This document shows positions 6,731 through 13,478 of a DNA stretch of 13,478 bases, one piece after another. The DNA comes from Muribaculaceae bacterium (GTDB lineage Bacteria; Bacteroidota; Bacteroidia; Bacteroidales; Muribaculaceae). The position numbers and the translations under genes are program-made. The notes under the pieces are model-generated. The model was not told the DNA's origin, did no database searches, and saw only the letters and a list, made by a program, of their open reading frames with translations. The stretch lies in the NCBI GenBank assembly GCA_009775535.1, contig VSPW01000031.1, positions 1 through 13,478 of the forward strand, in the 5' to 3' direction. How positions within the stretch are numbered: the stretch's first letter is position 1; the number at the start of each line of letters is the position of its first letter.

Positions 6731-7348
6731 CTATATACGAGTGTTTTTGCAGATATCGGTAAGGAGAGATATCAATTTCGGAATTACCGGGGTCTCTCCA
6801 TCGTTTATTATCAATTTATGCCCATTACGGTGATGCTCAGATTCCTGTGACTTTATCCTATCCATGATCTGACCTTCTGACAGGCCGTTGCGGAGCATCA
6901 CACGCTGTATCCTTACTGGTAGTGGGGCGTTGACTTCCCATATCCCGTCGGCTGACGCATGGAGGCCAGAGGCATAAGGTATGGCTGTTTCTATGAAGGC
7001 TATATCTGTACTGGCCGGCAGTCCTGTGACCCACCTGGCTATATCGTTGCGGACTGCTGAATGTACGATGCTGTTCAGCTCCGATAGTTTTGATGGCTCG
7101 GAGAACACTATAGAAGATAGTGCGTTGCGGTCTATTGAGCCGTCTTCAGATATTATAGAGGCTTGTATCCTATGTTTGATGCCATTTTTTATATCCTGGC
7201 TGGAGTCCATCAGCAGTTTGGCGTGGGAGTCGCAATCGTAGACGGGATATCCCATTGCGGACAATATGTGGCTTACGATGGACTTGCCAGCTCCGATTCC
7301 TCCGGCAATAATTATGATATTTGGACGGCTAGCGTCTTTCGATGACAT
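6731..7348 (-). CDS. coaE: Dephospho-CoA kinase
   Basis: The 205-residue cytoplasmic enzyme carries out the last step of coenzyme A synthesis, phosphorylating the 3'-OH of the ribose of dephospho-CoA with ATP. The P-loop GGIGAGKS is at 16-23, followed by YDCDSHAK (37-44), the acidic segment that contacts substrate. LNSIVHSAV at 91-99 corresponds to the family motif LNxIVHPxV, with Ser in place of Pro. The lid region RIQRVMLRNGLSEGQIMDRIKSQ is cut by the usual Arg and Gln positions (147-169). Length is standard. The start overlaps the end of the ybbR-like gene by 20 bases; no nearer Met exists that would keep the P-loop, and the overlap indicates translational coupling. It is the last gene of the nusB cluster. 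Confidence 0.93.
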   Translation of the reverse strand: MSSKDASRPNIIIIAGGIGAGKSIVSHILSAMGYPVYDCDSHAKLLMDSSQDIKNGIKHRIQASIISEDGSIDRNALSSIVFSEPSKLSELNSIVHSAVRNDIARWVTGLPASTDIAFIETAIPYASGLHASADGIWEVNAPLPVRIQRVMLRNGLSEGQIMDRIKSQESEHHRNGHKLIINDGETPVIPKLISLLTDICKNTRI

Positions 7349-8303
7349 ATTCTACGCTGTCGGTGGTGAGGTATACGTTCTGAAATTGCTCTGGGATATT
7401 CCTAAGCGTCAGGGGAATGCGCCTTGTCGATGCGTTATTGGTGTCGTGATAGTCGGCCTCGACAATGAAATCAGGCTGTACGACGTTGTAGTCGCCCATT
7501 GGCACAAGATATGTTACTTCCACTTGTGCGGGAAATGTATTCATTGTAATCCCATTGGGTACGTTGACGGTTTCTACCAGTATTTTTCTCTTTTTTGATA
7601 TAAGAGGCTCGACAGGTATATGGACTATTACGTCAGACGGTTCAAGGCGTGTCCCTTCCGGGGCAATGAGTTTTACGGGTATATCTTCGGCATGGTCAAG
7701 GTTGCCGTACCTTATCGGCTCTGTATATATCCTGTCAATGTTTTCTCCAAGTGGTTTTACTGAGTATACCAGCACGCTGTCTATCTGGGCTGTTATGGGC
7801 GCTGTCATGGTGAACTGCGGGTTGCAGCTGACTTTTGCGTCTATAGTTAGAGGAAGTTTGACAGGCTGGCGGTCTGTGTAGTATAGGCTTATAGAATCAG
7901 GTGTCACATTGAGTATCTGCGATCCGTTGCCAAGACGGGATCGAATCAGGCCTCGGAGTTCGGTCATACCCAATATCAGGCGGTTATTGCTGTTGCGGTA
8001 TGTCTGGAAATCAATATCAATGGCGGGCACAGATGTGAACTTATGCTTGAAATACAGTGAGTTTTTTGCTCTAACGCTTACTGTTATGTCTTCTGGAGGG
8101 TCTGATATTATTGTTATGGAGTCGGGGATATGCGATATCTTGACCGGACATCGGATCTCGCGCTGGCTTTCCTCATTGAGGGTCAATACCGACCACAGTA
8201 TTGCAGATATGCCTACAAAAATCAGGAATATAAGGAGGTTGCGCCCTTGCGGGGTACGCAATCTCGCCTGTATATCGCTGGCTGCTTTTTTGATTTTCGG
8301 CAT
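7329..8303 (-). CDS. YbbR-like (CdaR-type) membrane-anchored protein
   Basis: The 324-residue protein has a short basic cytoplasmic start (MPKIKKAASDIQARLRTPQGR), one transmembrane helix at about 22-42 (NLLIFLIFVGISAILWSVL) and then an extracytoplasmic part of repeated beta-rich YbbR modules at roughly 45-130, 130-215 and 215-315. Telling pieces are FPAQVEVTYLVP and SITIISDPPEDITVSVRAK. In Firmicutes the related CdaR regulates a di-adenylate cyclase; no cyclase gene adjoins here, so I do not transfer that role. In Bacteroidales this gene is found between yajC and coaE, as here. Its stop codon lies inside coaE. A terminator-like hairpin precedes it, and no obvious TAnnTTTG box was found between hairpin and start. 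Confidence 0.8.
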   Translation of the reverse strand: MPKIKKAASDIQARLRTPQGRNLLIFLIFVGISAILWSVLTLNEESQREIRCPVKISHIPDSITIISDPPEDITVSVRAKNSLYFKHKFTSVPAIDIDFQTYRNSNNRLILGMTELRGLIRSRLGNGSQILNVTPDSISLYYTDRQPVKLPLTIDAKVSCNPQFTMTAPITAQIDSVLVYSVKPLGENIDRIYTEPIRYGNLDHAEDIPVKLIAPEGTRLEPSDVIVHIPVEPLISKKRKILVETVNVPNGITMNTFPAQVEVTYLVPMGDYNVVQPDFIVEADYHDTNNASTRRIPLTLRNIPEQFQNVYLTTDSVEYVIERR

Positions 8304-8350
8304 ATCCGTGATGGCTTATTTCTTATTTATTGTGTGCTGATGTTCTCTAG

Positions 8351-8385
8351 AAAAGTGACCTGCCGTCCGATAGGTGGCAGGTCAC
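8351..8385 (-). terminator. Hairpin with T-tract between yajC and the ybbR-like gene
   Basis: A perfect 10-bp stem, GTGACCTGCC with GGCAGGTCAC (8355-8364 and 8376-8385), encloses an 11-base loop. On the minus strand TTTTC follows. It starts 27 bases after the yajC stop. The T-tract is short, so it may be a partial terminator that reduces transcription of ybbR and coaE relative to nusB and yajC. Confidence 0.7.
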
Positions 8386-8411
8386 ACTATGACTGACTGT
8401 ATAACGCTACC

Positions 8412-8744
8412 TTATTTGTTTTGGTTTTCCTGAGCAGCGATATTGGCATCGTTGGCAGAGGGGTATACTGAGCCTTTGTCTACAGAAATCTTAACGCCAG
8501 ATGCGATTTCAATTACGAACAAGTTATCCTTGATTTCGCGTACGCGACCGTATATGCCGCCTGCCGTGATTACGTTGTCACCATTTTTGATTCCTTCGCG
8601 GAATTTACGGATTTCTTTCTGGCGCTTCTGCTGTGGGCGGATCATGAAGAAATAGAATATACCGATTAGCACCACAATCATTATGATGCCGGTGTAAGGA
8701 TTGCTCTGTGTAGCTTCCTGTAAGGGGATGAGGTTGTAAAGCAT
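8412..8744 (-). CDS. yajC: YajC, Sec translocon accessory subunit
   Basis: This 110-residue single-span inner-membrane protein joins SecD and SecF, helping the Sec translocon. The transmembrane helix is at about 19-34 (GIIMIVVLIGIFYFFM), followed directly by the family motif RPQQKRQKE at 36-44, and the cytoplasmic beta-rich part with GDNVITAGGIYGRV at 55-68. Length is typical. It follows nusB by 38 bases, so the two are probably one transcript, and is followed by the hairpin at 8351-8385. Confidence 0.95.
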   Translation of the reverse strand: MLYNLIPLQEATQSNPYTGIIMIVVLIGIFYFFMIRPQQKRQKEIRKFREGIKNGDNVITAGGIYGRVREIKDNLFVIEIASGVKISVDKGSVYPSANDANIAAQENQNK

Positions 8745-8782
8745 GTTTTGTTTGTTATATGTTATGTTTTTGATTCCTGAAA

Positions 8783-10210
8783 TCAGGCTTTGTTTATAAT
8801 GCCTTCTTGTTGCAGATATGTAGAGACGGAATAGAGTAGACCGTTTACGAACTGTCCGCTACGTGGTGTGCTGTAGCTGTTCGCTATTTCGATATATTCG
8901 TTCATTGTCACTGCAATGGGTATGGCCGGATAGTTGATAAGCTCGGCTATGGCTGTAACCATGACTACAATGTCCATGAACGCCAGGCGTTCGGAATCCC
9001 ATTGCTCGTTGTTGATAAACCGGTCGATATAGCTTCGATATAGGTCGTAGTTGTTGACTGCCAGCATGAACAGGTCTGCGCCGAAGTTGGCATCCTCTTC
9101 GTCTTTATATTGCGACAGGAGTGTGATGCCTTGTGTCTGGTCGTAGTCCAATGACATTTGTTTGAGCGTCTTTACCACAAATGTACCCATTATGGGCAGG
9201 TCGTCATTCCAGAATATTGACTTGGCTTCAAGCGCTTCGGCTAGCGTATCGGAAGGGAATATGACACACTTAAGGAGTTCACGCCAAAAATCACAGTCTA
9301 GCTGGTAATCTTGCTTGGGGTTGGCCATATATCCGTGGTATACATCGCTGGCAAGTATGTCGTCCAGAAGGGAGCGCATAAGTACAGGGTCATCAGTCCA
9401 TGTAATTTTGTTTTCCTTGATGTATTCTGCCAGCTTCTCGTCAGAACGCAAGCGTTCTACAAGGCCGTTTTCGATGAATTTTGTATTTGGATTGAGGTCT
9501 TCCGGAGTAGCCAGATATTTTGTCTTTGCGTTTTCCAGGCGTTCTTCCTGAAGGTCTGTAAGTTCTATGATGAGCTGGAACATGCTGGCATATAGTTCGT
9601 ATGCTTTGTCCAGCGAACGTTCAAGTGATTCACGTGCAGAATTTAGTGTCGCGCGGGAGTCGTTATAGCTGTTGAGCGTATCTGTTACCATCTCAATGGC
9701 CTTTGCCATGCCTACGTTTGTAAATTCTGGGTTGGCACGGAGTGCTTCTATAAGGCCATTGTCGTTCAGGATTATTGTATTTAAGACAGCGGTCCACATC
9801 TTCACGTCGTCTTTCAACTGTGGGGAGCGCAATTTCTTGTAATCCTTGAATGCGGCGGAAGCCTCAATCTTATCGTGTATTTCCTGGGCTATTCCGTCAA
9901 GCATCCTGATATTTGAATTGCCTTTAAGAATGACACGTTTGATGTCATCATCGGCCGCAAGCGCTTTGGCCATTTTGCAGGAAGCCAATTTCTTGTCGAT
10001 ACTAAGGGGCACATTCCGCTCACCGTTTTTTACTGGGTATCCCGAAAGTTCAAGCATGAACAGAATCATGTCGAGGTACAGTGAGTAGGCGTATTTGCGG
10101 TCACGGGATGTGGTTTCAGGGGCAGATTGAATTTTGAATTCACTGCGAGTGAGCAGGTAGCTGTAAAGAATCTGTGCTACCTTTATTCGTATTAATATGC
10201 GGTTAATCAT
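8783..10210 (-). CDS. nusB: NusB transcription antitermination factor with enlarged, apparently duplicated N-terminal region
   Basis: NusB binds the boxA RNA site with NusE (S10) and supports antitermination in rRNA operons. The C-terminal part (about 300-470) shows the classical fold signature: WDSERLAFMDIVVMVTAIAEL, then IPIAVTMNEYIEIANSYS and GQFVNGLLYSV. In Bacteroides the protein is about 300 residues; this one is 475. The first 20 residues (MINRILIRIKVAQILYSYLL) match the usual Bacteroidales start, and residues 194-300 match the usual continuation (DKAYELYASM...TPEDLNPNTKFIENG). The extra stretch, about 25-190, resembles the following one: KYAYSLYLDMILFMLEL (39-55) parallels DKAYELYASMFQLIIEL (201-217), and WTAVLNTIIL...LIEAL (139-157) parallels WRELLKCVIF...LAEAL (309-327). 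So the module at 38-182 looks duplicated as 201-352. The gene heads the cluster and has its own -7 box. Confidence 0.88.
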   Translation of the reverse strand: MINRILIRIKVAQILYSYLLTRSEFKIQSAPETTSRDRKYAYSLYLDMILFMLELSGYPVKNGERNVPLSIDKKLASCKMAKALAADDDIKRVILKGNSNIRMLDGIAQEIHDKIEASAAFKDYKKLRSPQLKDDVKMWTAVLNTIILNDNGLIEALRANPEFTNVGMAKAIEMVTDTLNSYNDSRATLNSARESLERSLDKAYELYASMFQLIIELTDLQEERLENAKTKYLATPEDLNPNTKFIENGLVERLRSDEKLAEYIKENKITWTDDPVLMRSLLDDILASDVYHGYMANPKQDYQLDCDFWRELLKCVIFPSDTLAEALEAKSIFWNDDLPIMGTFVVKTLKQMSLDYDQTQGITLLSQYKDEEDANFGADLFMLAVNNYDLYRSYIDRFINNEQWDSERLAFMDIVVMVTAIAELINYPAIPIAVTMNEYIEIANSYSTPRSGQFVNGLLYSVSTYLQQEGIINKA

Positions 10211-10243
10211 TGATGTGATTTGTTGCGTATGGGATTATCGTTG

Positions 10244-10251
10244 CAAAGGTA
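10244..10251 (-). promoter_or_regulatory. -7 box for the nusB gene cluster
   Basis: Read leftward this is TACCTTTG, matching TAnnTTTG, 33 bases before the nusB start. The -33 element is unclear. It is the only good candidate between the peptidase terminator and nusB. Confidence 0.5.
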
Positions 10252-10323
10252 CGCATTTTCGTTTAAAATCAGTCCTCATTTGAATCCCAAAATTAAAATT
10301 TGGTTAATATTCTTATATACTGC

Positions 10324-10359
10324 AAGTGCCGGAACTGGTTGTTTCCTGTTCCGGCACTT
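10324..10359 (-). terminator. Strong hairpin after the peptidase gene
   Basis: AAGTGCCGGAAC (10324-10335) and GTTCCGGCACTT (10348-10359) form a perfect 12-bp stem with a 12-base loop, 20 bases past the peptidase stop. After the stem on the minus strand the sequence is GCAGTATATAAG, so the T-tract is almost missing. It may act as a terminator or an mRNA 3'-end stabiliser. Confidence 0.6.
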
Positions 10360-10379
10360 ACATAAAAATGATGGTATGG

Positions 10380-13300
10380 CTATTTTGACATAAGCGATTT
10401 TATCGCTTCAATTAGTTGGGCGTCAGTCCCGTTAAGGAATTCGTTTGGTTGGTTGTATATTAAAATGTCGGGATTTAGCTGCTGGTTTTCGAGTACATTG
10501 CCGTTGGCATCCACTGATGTCACCTGCGGGATTCCAAACACTATGGCCGGGTTTATCTGGTTTTCCCACCAAACTGCGGTCATTGTGCCGGGCACCGGTG
10601 CTCCAATCAGTTTTCCTATCCCCAGCGTCTTGTAGACGTATGGCGTGCCGTGTGCGTCGCTGTAATTGCTTTCATTTATCAGCATTGCCGATTGCTTGGT
10701 CCATTGTGAGAATGGGTCTGAGCCGATATACTGTCCGCGGGGCATGTAGTCGACATATTTTTTCCCATTAAACAGTAATGCTACATCGTTGTGCAGCCAC
10801 CCGCCACCATTGTAGCGAGTGTCAACGATGATTGCATCACAGTTGCGGTAGCGACCGAGTACTTCATCGTATATTGTACGGAATGAAGGGCTGTCCATGC
10901 CTTGTATGTGGACATATCCGATTTTTCCTCCTGAAATGCTATCTGTGACTTTCTGGTTGCGCTCAACCCACCGTTTGTATAGCAGGGAGCGGTTAGCCCC
11001 ACTGTCGACAGGTTTTACGGTATAGTCAGAAGACTTTCCATCGGAATGAGCTACTGTGATGCGGACTCTTTCGCCGGCTTTGCCTGCCAATAGGGGGAAA
11101 TAGTCTTCTCCTGCTTTTATCTGAGTCCCGTCAATGGCAGTGATTATGTCGCCTGCCTTGATGGCATTGGCCTTAATGGCGATTGGGCCGCGTGCTATTA
11201 TCTCTGATACTTTCAGGCCGTCACCAGTATATGTGTCATCAAAAAATGCCCCGAGGAAGGCTGTCTCCTCTAAAGCAGGGGTATTGGTGTAGGCGCGACC
11301 TCCAGTGTGTGATGCATTGAGTTCGCCAAGCACCTCGCTGAGCATTTCCGCAAAGTCAATGTCATTGGAGATATACGGCAGGAAGCGTCTGTATTCTGCG
11401 GTATATTTATCCCAATCGACGCCATGGAGAGACTTGTCATAGAACTTGTCCTTGACTTGCTGGTACATATGCGAGAATATGTATTCACGTTCAACCGATG
11501 GCGAAAAATCGTAGACGGCTTTGAAGTCTATATATTTTGTCGAGTTGTTGGATGTATCCAGGATTTTCATGCGCCCGTTGGATAAAGAGAACAGTTTTGT
11601 ACCAGCTGAATCTGGCTGTAATCTGCCATATCCCCAATCTTTTTCTATGATCTTTTCTTCGCCTTTCTTTAGGTCTATCATCCATAGGTCGCCGCCTTTT
11701 TCAAATTTGGCCACGTAATAAAGCTTGTCCATATCCGGGGTAAGGAAATAGTCGCCCATAGAGGCTGAATGGCGGGTGATCCGTAGGGAGCGCTCATCAC
11801 GGTTGGCAAAATCGAATGCCAGTTTTTCCGTCTTACTGTCCGTGTCTTTATTCTTATCTTTCTTTTTGCTTTTTTTGTCCTTTTTGCCAATGGTGCCGTC
11901 AGTCTTTCCGGCCTTACTTTCCTTTACCAATTCGGATTCTTCTTTGGTGAGGGTGTACCTGTCGAATGCTTCACCATCAAGGAACATTATGCATATGTCT
12001 TCCTGTGAGCCCCAACTCCCGTGGCTGCGGTATCCGTATTTGTCTGTCTGGTATGTGACGCCTTTGCCATCGTGTGTCCATTTTGAATTGTTGTCGGAGT
12101 AACCGCTGCGGGTAAGGTCTATTATTTCAGATCCGTCGGCGCTTATGGCAGCAATGTCAATATTGTTCCATCCTCCGTTGCCGAGATATCCGTCGAACAG
12201 TAGCCAACGGCTGTCGGGACTCCAATGCATATCAAGGTCTCCGTCTGTATATGAGTAGGCAAATTTGCCATCCATCGCCGTATTTACTTTACCGGATTCA
12301 AGGTCGAGGACTTTGAGTGTAGTGCGGTTTTCTAGGAATGCCAGTTTCTTTCCATCAGGGCTTATCCTGGGCTGGAAGGATGCCTGGCCGGTTGAAATCA
12401 AGGGCTTTTCTTCAAATGATGTGGAATAAGTGAACAGTTTTTCGTCCGGATCTGATAGGGTGGTCTGGAATATCTGCCATATGCCATTGCGTTCGCTGTC
12501 ATAGATCAAAGACCTTCCATCAGGAGAAAATTGCACATTGCGTTCCTGTCCGGATGTTTTTGTAATCTGTTTTGTTGTGTTGTATTCGACAGAAGTAACG
12601 AACACATCGCCTCTCAGTATAAATGCAACTTCCTTCCCGTTGGGAGAAAGTACTGCGGCTGTTGCGCCGGATGTCTGGGATATTTTTCTTGTGTCGGAGG
12701 CATTGCAGTCACGAATTATCTCGATATCTACTTTCTTTGGGTTGTCTCCAGGGTTCAATGTGTATATTTCGCCGTTCTGGCTGAATGCCATAGCACCGTT
12801 CCTTGCTACAGAAAGGCTTCTTACGGGATGTGTGTCGAAATAGGTCAGCTGGCGTTTGGCGCTTCCATTGACGTTCCGTTCGTAGATGTTGAGAGTGCCA
12901 TCTTCTTCTGACAAGAATGCAAACCGATCCGCCTCAATCCATTGAGGATTTATGTCGTGCCCGTTGAAGTCTGTGAGCTTTGAGAAAACAGGATTTTCAT
13001 CCAGATGTGACACCATCCATATGTCGCTTGTCCCTGACGAGCGTTCATGTTTCCTGAATTTGTCTTCATATCCCTTTTTGTCCTGAAACAATATCCTTCC
13101 GGAAGCATCTATGGAAAGTCCATCGCTAGGCAGGGACATAAGTAGGTGTGGCCTGGATGCGTCAACACCTACTGTATATATCTGAGAGGACGAAAAACCG
13201 TTGATAGCCCGCATGTCAGGCATTATGTTTGCAGAAAACACTATAGTGCTGTCATTCAAGAATGCCAAGGGCGATTCCGTGCCGGAATGTGATGTCAGCC

Positions 13301-13478
13301 TTTTTGGCGTTCCGCCGTCTGCGTCTACTACATAAATATCCAGAGAGCCTTTACGGTCGCTTGAAAAGGCTATTTTTGAGCCATCCGGACTCCAGACAGG
13401 GCGTGTGTCGTAGGATGTTGACGTAGTTATTTGGTTTGCTTTGCCTCCGGAAGCAGGTACGGTGTAAATGTCGCCCAT
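10380..13478 (-). CDS. Tricorn-like S41-family peptidase, N-terminus outside the window
   Basis: The 1032 residues seen form most of a large serine peptidase that should cut peptides. An N-terminal beta-propeller (1 to about 400) repeats the WSPDGSKIAFSSDR type of PD40 blade. A Lys-rich linker (about 513-550) interrupts the propeller region. Then come a helical part (C1, about 660-735), a PDZ domain (about 753-825) and the S41 catalytic domain. Visible active-site candidates, in window numbering, are Ser723-His724 (NASHTGG), the oxyanion glycine Gly893 (YNGGGW), nucleophile Ser940 with Asp941 (NYSDAHG) and Glu997 (ENQQLNPD). These match tricorn S745-H746, G918, S965-D966 and E1023. The codon at 13478 is internal Met, not a true start: PD40 blades begin at once, and a signal peptide and perhaps 40-50 residues are missing. 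Export is likely but unseen. Confidence 0.9.
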   Translation of the reverse strand: MGDIYTVPASGGKANQITTSTSYDTRPVWSPDGSKIAFSSDRKGSLDIYVVDADGGTPKRLTSHSGTESPLAFLNDSTIVFSANIMPDMRAINGFSSSQIYTVGVDASRPHLLMSLPSDGLSIDASGRILFQDKKGYEDKFRKHERSSGTSDIWMVSHLDENPVFSKLTDFNGHDINPQWIEADRFAFLSEEDGTLNIYERNVNGSAKRQLTYFDTHPVRSLSVARNGAMAFSQNGEIYTLNPGDNPKKVDIEIIRDCNASDTRKISQTSGATAAVLSPNGKEVAFILRGDVFVTSVEYNTTKQITKTSGQERNVQFSPDGRSLIYDSERNGIWQIFQTTLSDPDEKLFTYSTSFEEKPLISTGQASFQPRISPDGKKLAFLENRTTLKVLDLESGKVNTAMDGKFAYSYTDGDLDMHWSPDSRWLLFDGYLGNGGWNNIDIAAISADGSEIIDLTRSGYSDNNSKWTHDGKGVTYQTDKYGYRSHGSWGSQEDICIMFLDGEAFDRYTLTKEESELVKESKAGKTDGTIGKKDKKSKKKDKNKDTDSKTEKLAFDFANRDERSLRITRHSASMGDYFLTPDMDKLYYVAKFEKGGDLWMIDLKKGEEKIIEKDWGYGRLQPDSAGTKLFSLSNGRMKILDTSNNSTKYIDFKAVYDFSPSVEREYIFSHMYQQVKDKFYDKSLHGVDWDKYTAEYRRFLPYISNDIDFAEMLSEVLGELNASHTGGRAYTNTPALEETAFLGAFFDDTYTGDGLKVSEIIARGPIAIKANAIKAGDIITAIDGTQIKAGEDYFPLLAGKAGERVRITVAHSDGKSSDYTVKPVDSGANRSLLYKRWVERNQKVTDSISGGKIGYVHIQGMDSPSFRTIYDEVLGRYRNCDAIIVDTRYNGGGWLHNDVALLFNGKKYVDYMPRGQYIGSDPFSQWTKQSAMLINESNYSDAHGTPYVYKTLGIGKLIGAPVPGTMTAVWWENQINPAIVFGIPQVTSVDANGNVLENQQLNPDILIYNQPNEFLNGTDAQLIEAIKSLMSK

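Noticed and set aside
11776..12102. A rightward frame rich in Phe, Leu and Ser opposite the peptidase linker
   Set aside because: It is the antisense of the Lys-rich linker, whose codons read as Phe/Leu/Ser on the other strand; it has no independent support.
13476..13478. ATG at the right edge as the true start of the peptidase
   Set aside because: The protein enters directly into a propeller blade with no signal peptide, so the gene continues beyond the window.

Overview
The window looks like chromosomal DNA of a member of the order Bacteroidales. Promoter-like sites fit the Bacteroidetes -7 element (TAnnTTTG), Shine-Dalgarno sequences are weak or absent, and the order nusB - yajC - ybbR-like - coaE is one I know from Bacteroidales. 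A Muribaculaceae-like host is a guess, not something I can prove. No rRNA, tRNA or CRISPR array was seen.

Left accessory strip (1 to about 1240). A complete IS5-family insertion sequence (113-1010) has 17-bp terminal inverted repeats, a TA target duplication and an intact DDE transposase. It sits in DNA that was already rearranged. To its left, an unidentified leftward reading frame leaves the window; after insertion this frame is joined, without a stop, to an ATG inside the IS. To its right lie a leftward -7-like box, an 11-bp tandem repeat and a hairpin. Then comes the first 24 or so codons of a GNAT acetyltransferase gene, whose remainder has been replaced by unrelated sequence. So at least two events hit this locus: one that cut the GNAT gene, and the IS insertion.

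Core region (1329-13478). Nearly all genes run leftward. A patatin-like phospholipase with an outer-membrane barrel (1329-3656) was the gene upstream of the truncated GNAT. It diverges from a rightward acyltransferase-3 membrane protein (3904-5046). A two-helix small membrane protein (5182-5388) and a ROK-family sugar kinase (5586-6587) follow. Then comes the conserved cluster nusB (10210-8783), yajC (8744-8412), ybbR-like (8303-7329) and coaE (7348-6731), joining transcription antitermination, Sec accessory function, an envelope-anchored YbbR protein and the last step of CoA synthesis. A hairpin with a T-tract lies between yajC and ybbR. The right edge holds most of a tricorn-like S41 peptidase whose N-terminus lies outside the window.

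Most notable: NusB is about 475 residues because its Bacteroidales-specific N-terminal module appears to be present twice; the tricorn-like protein keeps every catalytic position at near-constant offset from archaeal tricorn; and the left junctions record successive mobile-DNA events. I see no convincing undescribed multi-gene system.
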